Part shown: positions 33,091 to 42,345 of the stretch, piece by piece
Layout of the letters: each line of letters opens with the position of its first letter
Numbering within the stretch: position 1 is the stretch's first letter
Source: an uncultured Trueperaceae bacterium
GTDB taxonomy: Bacteria; Deinococcota; Deinococci; Deinococcales; Trueperaceae
Reading direction: 5' to 3'
DNA length: 57,781 nucleotides
NCBI GenBank assembly: GCA_913062675.1
Contig: CAJXWR010000004.1
Coordinates: forward strand, 1-57,781
The notes under the pieces: model-generated
Seen by the model: the letters and a program-made list of their open reading frames with translations, nothing else
Databases searched by the model: none
What the model was told of the DNA's origin: nothing
Position numbers and translations under genes: made by a program

Positions 33091-33651
33091 TCAATCTTCG
33101 CGAACGTCGACCTCAGCGTCACGCGGCGCGACGGGCGCCACGGGGTGCGGACGCGTCGCCTGCGTGTGCGTGGACGGGTGCACCAGCGTCGCAATGATGA
33201 GCAGGACTGCACCCACGCTGATGCACGCGTCGGCGAGGTTGAACACGGGAAAGTTGAACCAACCAATGTGCACGTTGACGTAATCGATGACGTAGCCGAG
33301 TCGGAATCGGTCGATCATGTTCCCCACTGCCCCAGCCAGGATGAGCGTCAATGCCGCGCGCGTCCAGGCGTCATGCGACCGGGCGTGTCGCGCAAGGTGC
33401 CGCACCAGCCAGAGCGACACCGCGAGGGACAGCAAGCCCAGAAGGAACGTGCCATCAATGTGCACTGGACCGAAGGTGAGGTCCACGCCCCGCAACAAGC
33501 CAAACGCCGCGCCGGTATTCCGCACGTAGCTCAGGTACAGCGCCCCCGGAATCACGGTGATGCCTTGCGCGTCGAGTACGAGGTTCGAAACCGCCCAAAC
33601 TTTCGCGAGTTGGTCCAACACCACCAACACGGCGGCAACGAGAAGCGTCAT
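33091..33651 (-). CDS. lspA: Lipoprotein signal peptidase II
   Basis: LspA cleaves signal peptides from diacylated prolipoproteins in the inner membrane. The protein is 186 residues with four hydrophobic helices. Catalytic aspartates are D114 in GNMIDRFRLG and D141 in FNLADACI. The NTGAAFGLL motif is also present. The C-terminal ~25 residues are polar and histidine/proline-rich. The ATG at 33649-33651 is chosen because TACACT lies seven bases upstream; a longer in-frame extension is unsupported. It is divergent from the glutamate dehydrogenase gene. Confidence 0.95.
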   Translation of the reverse strand: MTLLVAAVLVVLDQLAKVWAVSNLVLDAQGITVIPGALYLSYVRNTGAAFGLLRGVDLTFGPVHIDGTFLLGLLSLAVSLWLVRHLARHARSHDAWTRAALTLILAGAVGNMIDRFRLGYVIDYVNVHIGWFNFPVFNLADACISVGAVLLIIATLVHPSTHTQATRPHPVAPVAPRDAEVDVRED

Positions 33652-33658
33652 GGCGCCC

Positions 33659-33664
33659 AGTGTA
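33659..33664 (-). promoter_or_regulatory. Leaderless -10 hexamer (TACACT) of lspA
   Basis: TACACT on the minus strand ends seven bases before the lspA ATG. Confidence 0.5.
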
Positions 33665-33821
33665 TCCAGCGGGTGCGCGACCTGACGTCGTCGTGCGGTC
33701 CGGCAGGTATCGTGGAGCCATTCGAAGAAGCGCGCGAACCGATCCCGAAAGGGGCACGCGCGAGGACCCAACGAGACCGGTCGCCACGCCATGACGTGTG
33801 CGACGCTGGGAGGCGTACGGC

Positions 33822-36800
33822 ATGGCAGCCACGCTCGATCAGGTTCGAACCCGAACGGCCAAGAGGGATGAAGATCCCCTCCTCTCCACCTTCACCGAAC
33901 GACTCATCAAGAAGGCCGACCCGAACTTCCTCGAAGCCTTCAACGCCGACACGATCACCGCCATGGCGCGCGAGGCCTTCACCTTCCTCCGCGACGCTCA
34001 TGAGGGTGGGTTGCACGTCGCCGCCTACCAACCCGATGCGACGCGCCACGGGTGGACCGGCCCCTTCACCGTCCTGCACGTCGCCGTTCGCGACCGTCCC
34101 TTCCTCGTCGATTCGGTTCGCGCTGAACTCGACCGAAACGGCGTCACGACTCACCACCTCCTGCACCCCATCTACCGGGTGGTTCGCAACGACGCGGGCG
34201 AAATCACCGCGTTGCACACGCACGGAGATGCCGGCACGCCCATCTCCTTCGAACTCATCATCCTCGAAGCGATCGACGAGGCCGAAACTCGCGATGCACT
34301 CGTCGGCAACGTCAAGCGCGTCCTCCAGGACGCCATCCTCGCCACCGACGATTACGCCGCCATGCGCAGCAAGGCACGCGACGTCGCAGATCGCCTGCGC
34401 GACCTGCGTCACCGCGCCGCCCAGGGTCCACTCCGGGAACGCGGCGAGGAAATCGAAGAGTACGCCGCCTTCCTCGATTGGCTCGACGACGACAATTTCG
34501 TCTTCCTCGGGTACCGCGAGTACGACATCGGTGAGCACGAGGGCGTCCGAACGCTCCAAGCGGACGCCGACTCGGCCCTCGGCATCCTCCGCAAACTCGA
34601 CCGAAGCGCCTTCCAGGACGCCGTACCCCTCGACGACCTGTCCACCGCCCTGCGGGAACGCATCACCGGGGGCAGGCCCCTCACCGTCACGAAGACGAAC
34701 GCCCTCTCCACGGTGCATCGACCCGCCCGCATGGACTACGTCGGCGTGAAGAAGCTCGGGGACGGCATGCACGTGCTCGGTGAACGCCGTTTCGTCGGCC
34801 TGTTCACCAGCAAGGCCCTCTCCACCCCCGTCGAGGAAACCCCCATTCTGAGGCGCACGCTGCGCAAGGTGCTCGAACGTGACGATGCGGCACCCGGTTC
34901 GCACGACTACAAGGAGATCGTCACGATCGTCGGTTCCATGCCCCGAAGCGAACTGTTCTGGACCGATCCCGAAGCGTTGCACCGCGACATTCGCACCATC
35001 ATGTCGCTCGAGCAGGAACGCGGCGTCAAACTCACGCTTCGCCCCGACCCGCTCGGCCGCGGTCTCAGCATGATGGTCATCATGCCCCGCGAACGCTTCA
35101 GCGGCGCGGTACGGCAACGCATGCAACACCACCTTGCGGAGCACCTCGAGGCCGAGCAGGTCGATTACACCCTCGCGATGAGCGAGGACGAATCCCAAGT
35201 CAGGTTCCACTTCTTCTTCGTCACGCAGCGCACCACCGACACCGTGGACGTGGCCCGCCTCGAAACCGAAATCGCCGAGTTGTCACGCACCTACCGTGAC
35301 CGGTTGCACGCCCTGCTCGCCGAACGCGACGGCGGGCGCGCTGCCCAAACCCGACTCGACACCTGGTTCGACGCGCTTCCCGACCGGTACCAGGCCGACG
35401 TCACGCCCCGTGAAGCGGTCCGCGACCTCGACAACCTCGAGGCGCTCGGCGACGCACCCTACGTCGTGGACCTGCTTCCAAGCCCGGATTCGCGGGACGG
35501 CACGCCAGCCACGCTGTTGAAGATCTACCACCGGACCACCAGCCTCGCCCTCTCCGACGTGATGCCCACCCTCGAGAACGTGGGACTCCGCGTGCTCGAG
35601 CAGGTCGCCTACCCCATCGAAGGGCCCACGGGCCTGCGCGGCATCGACGTCTTCCACGTCCAGAATGCAGGCGGTGCACCCCTCGACGTCGAGCGTGACC
35701 GGGCGCACCTCGTACCCGCCCTCGAACGACTCCTGCAGGGGGGCGTGAACACCGACGCCCTCAACCAGTTGGTCCTCTCCGTCGGCCTCACCCTCCGCGA
35801 GGTCGAACTCCTGCGCGCCTACCAGCGCTACTATGCCCAAATCGCCGTGGCGAGCAGTCGTGCCTTCATCGGCACCACCCTCACGCACAACCCCGCCGTC
35901 GCCTCCGCACTCCTCACCGCCTTCCGCGTTCGTCACGACCCCAACCTGCCTGGCGTCACCACGCCAGAGGAACGCAGCGAAGCGACGCGCTCCGCCGACG
36001 AAGCCGTGCAGGCTGCCCTCGCTGACGTGGCCAGCCTCGCCGAAGATGCGGTTCTGCGCGGCCTGCACGACCTGATTGCAGCCACCGTCCGCAGCAACTA
36101 CTACCTGACCGAGGGCGCCATCGCTCTCAAGATTGCGTCGCGTCGCGTGGCCACCATGCCCGAACCAAGGCCCCTCTTCGAGATTGGCGTGAGCGGCTAC
36201 GGGCTCGAGGGGACGCACCTGCGGGGCGGCCGGGTCGCGCGCGGCGGCATTCGCTGGTCGGACCGGCCCGACGACTTCCGGACCGAGATTCTCGGCCTGA
36301 TGAAGACGCAAATGACGAAGAACGCGGTCATCGTTCCCGTCGGCTCGAAAGGCGGGTTCGTCGTGGAGCATGCGCCTGCCGACCCGCAGGAACTCCGTGG
36401 GTACGTCGAGCGGCAGTACCGCACCTTCATCGACGCGCTCCTCTCCGTCACCGACAATCGCGTGGGAGATGAAATCGTGCATCCCGCCGGCATGGTGATT
36501 CACGATGAGCCCGACCCGTACCTCGTCGTCGCGGCGGACAAGGGCACGGCGACGTTCAGTGACGCGGCGAACGAGGTGGCGCAAGCGCGAGGCTTCTGGC
36601 TCGGGGACGCCTTCGCCTCTGGCGGTACGCACGGGTACGACCACAAGCGTGAGGGCATCACCGCTCGTGGAGCGTGGGAGAGCGTCGCCCGTCACTTCCG
36701 GGAACTCGGCGTGGACGTGCACACCGATCACATCACCGTGGCGGGCATGGGGGACATGTCGGGCGACGTGTTCGGGAACGGTTTGCTCTACAGCCGCTCC

Positions 36801-38639
36801 CTGCGTCTCGTCGCGGCGTTCAACCACATGCACGTCTTCCTCGACCCCAATCCCGAACCCGAAGCGGCCTACCGCGAGCGGGAACGCCTCTTCCGCCTCC
36901 CGCGCTCCACCTGGCGTGACTACGACCCCACGCTGATCAGTACGGGTGGTGGCGTGTTCGACCGGCACGCCAAGAGGATCGACCTCACCCCAGAGATTCG
37001 AGCCTTGCTCGATCTCGACGGGGAGGTCGTCAGCGGTCTCGATCTCGTCCGCGCGGTGCTCCGCATGCGCGTCGACCTGCTTTGGAACGGTGGGGTGGGC
37101 ACGTACGTCAAGGCGTCCAGTGAACGCCACGCCGACGTGGGCGACGCCGCGAACGACCCGGTGCGCATCGACGCCAGCGAACTGCGCGCCCGCGTCGTGG
37201 GGGAGGGCGGCAACCTTGGTTTCACGCAACGTGCGCGCGTCGAGTACGCCCAGGGCGGAGGTCGCATCGACACCGACGCGATTCACAACGTGGGTGGGGT
37301 CGACATGTCCGACCGCGAGGTGAACCTCAAGATTCTGCTGGCCCCCATCGTCGCGACGGGTGACCTGACGCCCGAGGCGCGCAACGACCTGCTCGCCTCC
37401 ATGACCGACTCGGTGTCAAGGCGCGTGCTCGAGGATGCCGCCCGCCAGTCGCTCGCCCTGTCGCTCGCCGAGCGTCGAGCGAAGGAGGATCCGACCCTCT
37501 TCGTGTCCCTGCACGAGTACCTCGAGGAGCGTGGAGGCCTCGACTCGGCCGTCGAGTTCCTCCCGAACGCCCGTGAACGTGCAGCGCGACTTGCGGCGGG
37601 CGCGACGTACACGCGTCCTGAACTCGCCATCCTTCTCGCCTACGCGAAGATGGGAACCTACCGACGCTTGCTCGAGACCGACTTTCCGAGCGACCCTGCA
37701 CTCCTCCCGCTCCTGCTCGAAGAGATGCCCGAACCGTTGCCGGAGCGGTACCCCGAGGCGATTGCGGCGCACCCCCTCCGCCGCGAGATCGTCGCGACGG
37801 TCGCGACGAACCTCGTCGTCGACCTGCTTGGCCCGACGTTCGTGCATCGAACGCTCCGCGAGTCGGGCGGTTCGCCCGCCACGATCCTGCGGGCTGGCTT
37901 GATGGCACTCGACCTGCTGGACGCGCGCCCCACCTTCGCTGCGCTCGAAGCGCACGAGGCGATCGACGCCGATGCGTGCTACCGGGCGATGCGCGAACTC
38001 GTCGACGCGGCGGAGGGCATCGTTGCCTGGCTCGTGCAGAAGGGTCACGCCGAGCGGGGCATGCAGGACGTGATGGACCGCTACCGTGCGCCTTTGCGCG
38101 CCCTTCGCGACGCGCTACCCGACCTGCTGGTCGGGGCGGACAAGCGCGCCACGACGGCGCGAAGGAAGGCCTTCACGAAGCTGGGGTTCGAGGAGGAACT
38201 CGCCACCCACATCGCTGCGCTCGACATGCTGCCCGCCGCTGCGTTCACCATCGACGTGGCGGAGGGAACGCAGCGACCCTTGCTCGAGGTGGCGGAACGA
38301 TTCTTCACGCTGGGCGATCGCTTGTCGCTCACTTGGCTGCGTGACCACCTGGCAGGAACCTACAGCGAGGATGCCTGGACGCAAGTGGCGCTCTCCGGAC
38401 TCGTGCTCGACCTGCGGGACGTGCAGGCGCGCCTCACGGAAGGCTCGCTGCACGTGGCGCCCAAGCCGGGGCGTGAGGAGATCGAGCGGTACCTCGCGCA
38501 GGAGGAAGGGTTCCTCGAGCGCTACGAGCCTGCCCTGCAAGCCATGAAGGAGGAGGCGCGACTCGACGTGGCGAGCGCGTCGGTACTACTGCGCATGCTG
38601 CAGCGTTTGACCGACCGCGACGCGCCCAACGCGTCGTGA
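33822..38639 (+). CDS. gdhB: NAD-dependent glutamate dehydrogenase, large (L-GDH) type
   Basis: This 1605-residue enzyme oxidises glutamate to 2-oxoglutarate and ammonia, feeding the TCA cycle. It matches the large 180-kDa NAD-GDH class. The catalytic core is clear at about residues 800-1150: GGRVARGGIRWSDRPDDFRT, KTQMTKNAVIVPVGSKGGFV, VAGMGDMSGDVFGNG and LWNGGVGTYVKAS. The long N-terminal ACT-like and linker regions are present. The ATG at 33822 has GGGAGG seven bases upstream; a GTG at 33798 is less well placed. It converges on hemW with a six-base gap. Confidence 0.96.
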   Translation: MAATLDQVRTRTAKRDEDPLLSTFTERLIKKADPNFLEAFNADTITAMAREAFTFLRDAHEGGLHVAAYQPDATRHGWTGPFTVLHVAVRDRPFLVDSVRAELDRNGVTTHHLLHPIYRVVRNDAGEITALHTHGDAGTPISFELIILEAIDEAETRDALVGNVKRVLQDAILATDDYAAMRSKARDVADRLRDLRHRAAQGPLRERGEEIEEYAAFLDWLDDDNFVFLGYREYDIGEHEGVRTLQADADSALGILRKLDRSAFQDAVPLDDLSTALRERITGGRPLTVTKTNALSTVHRPARMDYVGVKKLGDGMHVLGERRFVGLFTSKALSTPVEETPILRRTLRKVLERDDAAPGSHDYKEIVTIVGSMPRSELFWTDPEALHRDIRTIMSLEQERGVKLTLRPDPLGRGLSMMVIMPRERFSGAVRQRMQHHLAEHLEAEQVDYTLAMSEDESQVRFHFFFVTQRTTDTVDVARLETEIAELSRTYRDRLHALLAERDGGRAAQTRLDTWFDALPDRYQADVTPREAVRDLDNLEALGDAPYVVDLLPSPDSRDGTPATLLKIYHRTTSLALSDVMPTLENVGLRVLEQVAYPIEGPTGLRGIDVFHVQNAGGAPLDVERDRAHLVPALERLLQGGVNTDALNQLVLSVGLTLREVELLRAYQRYYAQIAVASSRAFIGTTLTHNPAVASALLTAFRVRHDPNLPGVTTPEERSEATRSADEAVQAALADVASLAEDAVLRGLHDLIAATVRSNYYLTEGAIALKIASRRVATMPEPRPLFEIGVSGYGLEGTHLRGGRVARGGIRWSDRPDDFRTEILGLMKTQMTKNAVIVPVGSKGGFVVEHAPADPQELRGYVERQYRTFIDALLSVTDNRVGDEIVHPAGMVIHDEPDPYLVVAADKGTATFSDAANEVAQARGFWLGDAFASGGTHGYDHKREGITARGAWESVARHFRELGVDVHTDHITVAGMGDMSGDVFGNGLLYSRSLRLVAAFNHMHVFLDPNPEPEAAYRERERLFRLPRSTWRDYDPTLISTGGGVFDRHAKRIDLTPEIRALLDLDGEVVSGLDLVRAVLRMRVDLLWNGGVGTYVKASSERHADVGDAANDPVRIDASELRARVVGEGGNLGFTQRARVEYAQGGGRIDTDAIHNVGGVDMSDREVNLKILLAPIVATGDLTPEARNDLLASMTDSVSRRVLEDAARQSLALSLAERRAKEDPTLFVSLHEYLEERGGLDSAVEFLPNARERAARLAAGATYTRPELAILLAYAKMGTYRRLLETDFPSDPALLPLLLEEMPEPLPERYPEAIAAHPLRREIVATVATNLVVDLLGPTFVHRTLRESGGSPATILRAGLMALDLLDARPTFAALEAHEAIDADACYRAMRELVDAAEGIVAWLVQKGHAERGMQDVMDRYRAPLRALRDALPDLLVGADKRATTARRKAFTKLGFEEELATHIAALDMLPAAAFTIDVAEGTQRPLLEVAERFFTLGDRLSLTWLRDHLAGTYSEDAWTQVALSGLVLDLRDVQARLTEGSLHVAPKPGREEIERYLAQEEGFLERYEPALQAMKEEARLDVASASVLLRMLQRLTDRDAPNAS

Positions 38640-38645
38640 CCCCCG

Positions 38646-39824
38646 TCACGCCTCGGCGAACCGCCTGAGGATTGCGTCGAGGACGAGCAGTCCTTCGGGC
38701 CGGACGCGCAACGTGTCCCCCGCATCGGGCTGGGTGGAGTGACGACCTCGCGCGAGCCGCTCGAACAGGGGCGCGAGGGTGGCATCGTTCAGGACCGCAG
38801 CGAACCGTTCGCGAGGGTCGATGCCGGTCACGTGACGCTCGAGGTCGAGATCCACGCCGCGCGTCGTGCGCAGACCGGTCAGGAAACGCTCGAGCAGGTA
38901 CGTCTCCGCATCAAGATCCTCCTGCTCCCCAGGGGTTTGCTCGAGCCACGCCTTGATGGGTGGGTTCGTCACACGCCGTCCAAACCCAGTGTCGCTCGGG
39001 AGGTACGCCGCGGCGGAGGGGCCCGCTGCAAGGAACGAAGCGCCGTGCCAGTACACGGCGTTGTGTTTCGCTTCGAACCCGGGCTTCGCATGGTTGGAGA
39101 CCTCGTACCGTGCGTAGCCATGCGCGGCGAGCACCTCGGCTGCGCGCTCGTAATCGCGTGCAGCGCGGTCCTCATCCACGCGAATCTTGCGGAGCGCGAA
39201 CGGCGTCCACGGCTCGATGGTGAGCGTGTAGACTGACACGTGAGGCACACCGGTTTCCGCGAACGCGCGCAGGTCCATGTCCACGTCCTGACCCGGGATG
39301 GCGGTGATGAGGTCGGCGGACACCTCGAACCCCGCAGCGAGCGCAAGGTCGATCGCCTGGCGTGCAGCGCGCGCGTCATGGATGCGACTCAGGAACCGTA
39401 GAACCTCATCCTGGAGGCTTTGCACGCCAATGGAGAGGCGCGTCACCCCAAGCGACGCGAAGTGCGCGAGGCGCTGCGCATCGAACGTGAGGGGATCCGC
39501 CTCCAGCGTCGTTTCGATCCGGGCGTTGCCCCCGAAGGCCTCGTGGACTGCGGTGAAGACACGCTCGAGTTCCGCGTCGCTGAGGTGCGAGGGCGTGCCC
39601 CCGCCGAGGTACAGCGTGTCGAGTGGACCGCCGTAGCGCAGGCCGAGATCGGCGATCTCCTCGACGAGGCGGTCGAGGTACGTGGCGACGAGCGGTTCGC
39701 TCCTCCGCATCTTATGGAAGTCGCAGTAGGCGCAGACGTGCGGGCAGAACGGCACGTGCACATACAACGCGCGGGGCGTCGCGTTGCAGGGTGCGTCATG
39801 GCGGTGGGGAGAAAGAGTGGACAC
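38646..39824 (-). CDS. hemW: HemW-like radical SAM protein (coproporphyrinogen oxidase family)
   Basis: This 392-residue radical SAM protein has the 4Fe-4S motif C27-x3-C31-x2-C34 (FCPHVCAYCDF). It has LYLGGGTPSHL, RLSIGVQSLQDEVL and SADLITAIPGQ, which fit HemW, a heme chaperone often mis-annotated as HemN. HemN itself is longer and carries an extra N-terminal cysteine. The YEVSNHAKPG block and HemN C-terminal domain follow. The GTG at 39822-39824 has TAGCCT nine bases upstream. Confidence 0.9.
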   Translation of the reverse strand: MSTLSPHRHDAPCNATPRALYVHVPFCPHVCAYCDFHKMRRSEPLVATYLDRLVEEIADLGLRYGGPLDTLYLGGGTPSHLSDAELERVFTAVHEAFGGNARIETTLEADPLTFDAQRLAHFASLGVTRLSIGVQSLQDEVLRFLSRIHDARAARQAIDLALAAGFEVSADLITAIPGQDVDMDLRAFAETGVPHVSVYTLTIEPWTPFALRKIRVDEDRAARDYERAAEVLAAHGYARYEVSNHAKPGFEAKHNAVYWHGASFLAAGPSAAAYLPSDTGFGRRVTNPPIKAWLEQTPGEQEDLDAETYLLERFLTGLRTTRGVDLDLERHVTGIDPRERFAAVLNDATLAPLFERLARGRHSTQPDAGDTLRVRPEGLLVLDAILRRFAEA

Positions 39825-39833
39825 GCTTGCCCT

Positions 39834-39839
39834 AGGCTA
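39834..39839 (-). promoter_or_regulatory. Candidate -10 hexamer (TAGCCT) of hemW
   Basis: TAGCCT on the minus strand ends nine bases before the GTG, the longest spacing of the leaderless set. Confidence 0.35.
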
Positions 39840-39926
39840 CGCGTGCAGGCGGGTCCGGGGTTCGTGTGAGGCGACGCGATGGGGCGCATGCACGATATGG
39901 ACGCGCCCAACGGGTCTACACGAAGC

Positions 39927-39954
39927 GTGCGGGGTGCCCGAAGGCGCCCCGCAC
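39927..39954 (-). terminator. UUCG-loop terminator after the sugar ABC operon
   Basis: A 12-bp stem (GTGCGGGGTGCC with GGCGCCCCGCAC, one G-T pair) closes on a tetraloop that reads C(TTCG)G on the minus strand. It lies about 30 bases past the binding-protein stop. A second small hairpin (39964-39981) overlaps the last codons. Confidence 0.75.
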
Positions 39955-39982
39955 GTCCATCATCCGAACCGTGAGGTTCGGT

Positions 39983-41311
39983 TTACTGCATCGCGGAGAG
40001 TTGATCGTCGAGGATCAGGTTCGCTTCACCGTTGGCCAGCGCGAGCGTGGCCTCCACGTCGGAACCATCCATGATGGCAGCCATTTCACCCTCGATCAGG
40101 TCACGCACGAAGTCGTAGCCCGGGACGGGCGGCTCGGTCGTACCGTATGGAAGGAGGTTGAATGCCGTCTGGTAGGCGATGTTCTCCGCAAAGTAGTCAC
40201 CCATCTCGTTGGCGACGCTTTGGCGGACGGGGAAGTAGTTGCTCGCGCGCGCCCACGTGTCTTGGGACGCCACGCTGGTGTAGTGCTTGATGAACAGCCA
40301 GGTGGCGAGGTTGGCCTCGGCACTGTGACCGGTCGGGATCGACACGCTGGCACCGTAGATGTTCTGCACCGGCTCGTCGGTCGTGTGCGGAATGGCGGCG
40401 ACACCCCAGGTGAAGTCGGCACCCTCATCGACGGCGCTCTTGTAGAAGGGCAGGCCGGAGCTCGACCCGACGGTGAAGAGCAGGTTACCGGCACCGAAGT
40501 CGGTCTGATCACCGTATCTCTCGGTCACGAAGTCGGCGCAACCCTCATCGAAGAGGCCTTGGAGGAACGTCATCGCTTCGATCGCCTCGGGCGAGTCGTA
40601 GCTGTACTCGTTGGCATCGTAGTCGTACACGTTGCCGCCGAAGGCGAAAGTCCAGCTGGCGAAACGGCTCGCGTCGGTGGAGAGCTGGTAACCGAGGCTG
40701 CGGCTTCCTTGCGCCTTGCTGAAGGGGTTCTCGGTGGCGGCGCAGGCGGCTTCGGCGAACTGCTCGGGCGTCTTGGGTGCACCGGCGAAGGAGATGGCGC
40801 CGGCGTTGTACAACTCGTTGATCCACTCGGCGTTGAAGTACAGGACTTCCATGGAGCGGTTGGGAGGGAAGCCGAAGCGTTGGTTGTCAAAGGAGGGGAA
40901 GATGTCGGCGTTGTAGAAGCCGGGGAAGAAGTCGGCCTTCTCTTCGGCGGTCAGACCCCAGGTGGGGCTATCGACGAAGGGGGTCATGTCGACCATGCCA
41001 TCCGCAATGGCGTAGGTGGCCGCTTGGTTCTGGTAGCCGACGACGAGGTTCGGCGTGCTGCTCGTACCAAGGATGGGGAGCATCTTCTGGAAGATGTCGC
41101 CGTAACCGCCCTGGTACTCGTGCTCGACGGTGATGCCCCACTCGTTGTTGGCGTTGAAGTCGTCGATGATGGCTTCGAGGCCGGCGAGGCGCTCGCTGCT
41201 GTGCTGGTGCCAGAACATGACGGTCTGACCCGACGGATCGAGCGATTCGACGTCCTGGGCGAGACCGAAGGTCAGGCCGAGGGCGGCGAGCAGGACGAAA
41301 AACTTCTTCAT
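39983..41311 (-). CDS. Carbohydrate ABC transporter substrate-binding protein (UgpB-like)
   Basis: This 442-residue secreted protein captures a sugar or glycerol-phosphate-type ligand. A signal peptide (MKKFFVLLAALGLTFGLA) precedes QDVESLDPSG. Family hallmarks of the extracellular solute-binding protein 1 class are visible: VMFWHQHSSERLAGLEAIID, LVVGYQNQAATYAIADGMV and NRSMEVLYFNAEWINEL. The ligand cannot be assigned. It is the last gene of a permease-permease-binding protein run, with a GGAAGGAGC site before the ATG. No ATPase is encoded nearby. Confidence 0.92.
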   Translation of the reverse strand: MKKFFVLLAALGLTFGLAQDVESLDPSGQTVMFWHQHSSERLAGLEAIIDDFNANNEWGITVEHEYQGGYGDIFQKMLPILGTSSTPNLVVGYQNQAATYAIADGMVDMTPFVDSPTWGLTAEEKADFFPGFYNADIFPSFDNQRFGFPPNRSMEVLYFNAEWINELYNAGAISFAGAPKTPEQFAEAACAATENPFSKAQGSRSLGYQLSTDASRFASWTFAFGGNVYDYDANEYSYDSPEAIEAMTFLQGLFDEGCADFVTERYGDQTDFGAGNLLFTVGSSSGLPFYKSAVDEGADFTWGVAAIPHTTDEPVQNIYGASVSIPTGHSAEANLATWLFIKHYTSVASQDTWARASNYFPVRQSVANEMGDYFAENIAYQTAFNLLPYGTTEPPVPGYDFVRDLIEGEMAAIMDGSDVEATLALANGEANLILDDQLSAMQ

Positions 41312-41427
41312 GAAAGGGCTCCTTCCGAGATGGTGAAACCGGAGGTCACGAGCCGACGCGACTCCGTACTATGAATCATTTCACAGATTCGTCATGGACT
41401 TGCAAGGGGGCTCACCCGCACCACCGT

Positions 41428-42345
41428 TCACCCTTTCAGGCCGGACGTGGCAATCCCCTCGGTGAACTGTTTCTGGGTGAAGAAGTACACGATGAGCACG
41501 GGAACAATCGTGATGACCGACCCGGCCATGAGCAGGTGCGTCTCCGGCCCGGCCTCCTGAATGAAGGTGTACAGGCCGACCCCCAGCGGCCGCCAGGTTG
41601 CGGTGTAGGTGACGAGGAGCGGCCAGAGGAACTCGTTCCACGTGTTCACGAACGTCAGGAGTGCACCAGTGGTGAGGACGGGACGGCTCATGGGAATCAC
41701 GACCTGTGCGAGGAAACGCCAGTGTCCGGCACCGTCGAGGCGAGCGGCGTCCCACAGTTCGTTCGGGATTTCGGCGAAGAACTGCCGGAAGAGGAAGATG
41801 ATGAAGGCGGTAGAGAAGAAAGGAACGGTGAGGGCGGGCAGCGTGTCGAGCCAATTGCCCCACGGGATGATGTCGCCGCGCACGAGCAGGAACTGTGGGA
41901 TGAAGGTCACCGTGCCTGGAATCATGAGGGTCGACAAGAGGATGGTGAACAACACGTTGCGACCGGGAAACCGGATGCGCGCGAAGGCGTAGCCGGCCAG
42001 CGTGGAGGTGAACAGGACGCCTGCGATCGTCACGACGCTCAGGATGACGCTGTTGCGGAAGTACAGGTCGAACGAGGCGTTCGTCCACGCCTCGGTGTAG
42101 TTCGCCCACTGCGGCACGTCCGGCAGGGCGCGCCGGTTGATCGTCTCTCCAAGCGTCATGAGGGACGTGGAGATCATGAACAGGAAAGGCGTGATGGACA
42201 CGATGGCGCCCAGCAGCAACGCGAGGTACAGCGGAATGTGCGACGCGCGGAATCGCATGGGCGCGTCGAGCTTCGCGGGGGCGTCCGGTGCGCCGGGGCG
42301 GGGTCCGGAGCCGGTCCGTCCGAGGCGGGTGCCGAGGTTCCTCAT
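41428..42345 (-). CDS. Carbohydrate ABC transporter permease (UgpE/MalG-like)
   Basis: This 305-residue inner-membrane permease has six hydrophobic segments. Its EAA loop (ELWDAARLDGAGHWRFLAQVVIP) contacts the ATPase. The C-terminal QKQFTEGIATSGLKG is the standard ending of the MalG/UgpE class. Its ATG overlaps the stop of the upstream permease (ATGA), so the two are translated together. The first ~30 residues are proline-rich and cytoplasmic. Confidence 0.94.
   Translation of the reverse strand: MRNLGTRLGRTGSGPRPGAPDAPAKLDAPMRFRASHIPLYLALLLGAIVSITPFLFMISTSLMTLGETINRRALPDVPQWANYTEAWTNASFDLYFRNSVILSVVTIAGVLFTSTLAGYAFARIRFPGRNVLFTILLSTLMIPGTVTFIPQFLLVRGDIIPWGNWLDTLPALTVPFFSTAFIIFLFRQFFAEIPNELWDAARLDGAGHWRFLAQVVIPMSRPVLTTGALLTFVNTWNEFLWPLLVTYTATWRPLGVGLYTFIQEAGPETHLLMAGSVITIVPVLIVYFFTQKQFTEGIATSGLKG

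Noticed and set aside
41355-41400. Operator palindrome (TGAATCATTTCA region) upstream of the sugar-binding protein
   Set aside because: Only 4-5 base arms match, too weak to separate from chance.
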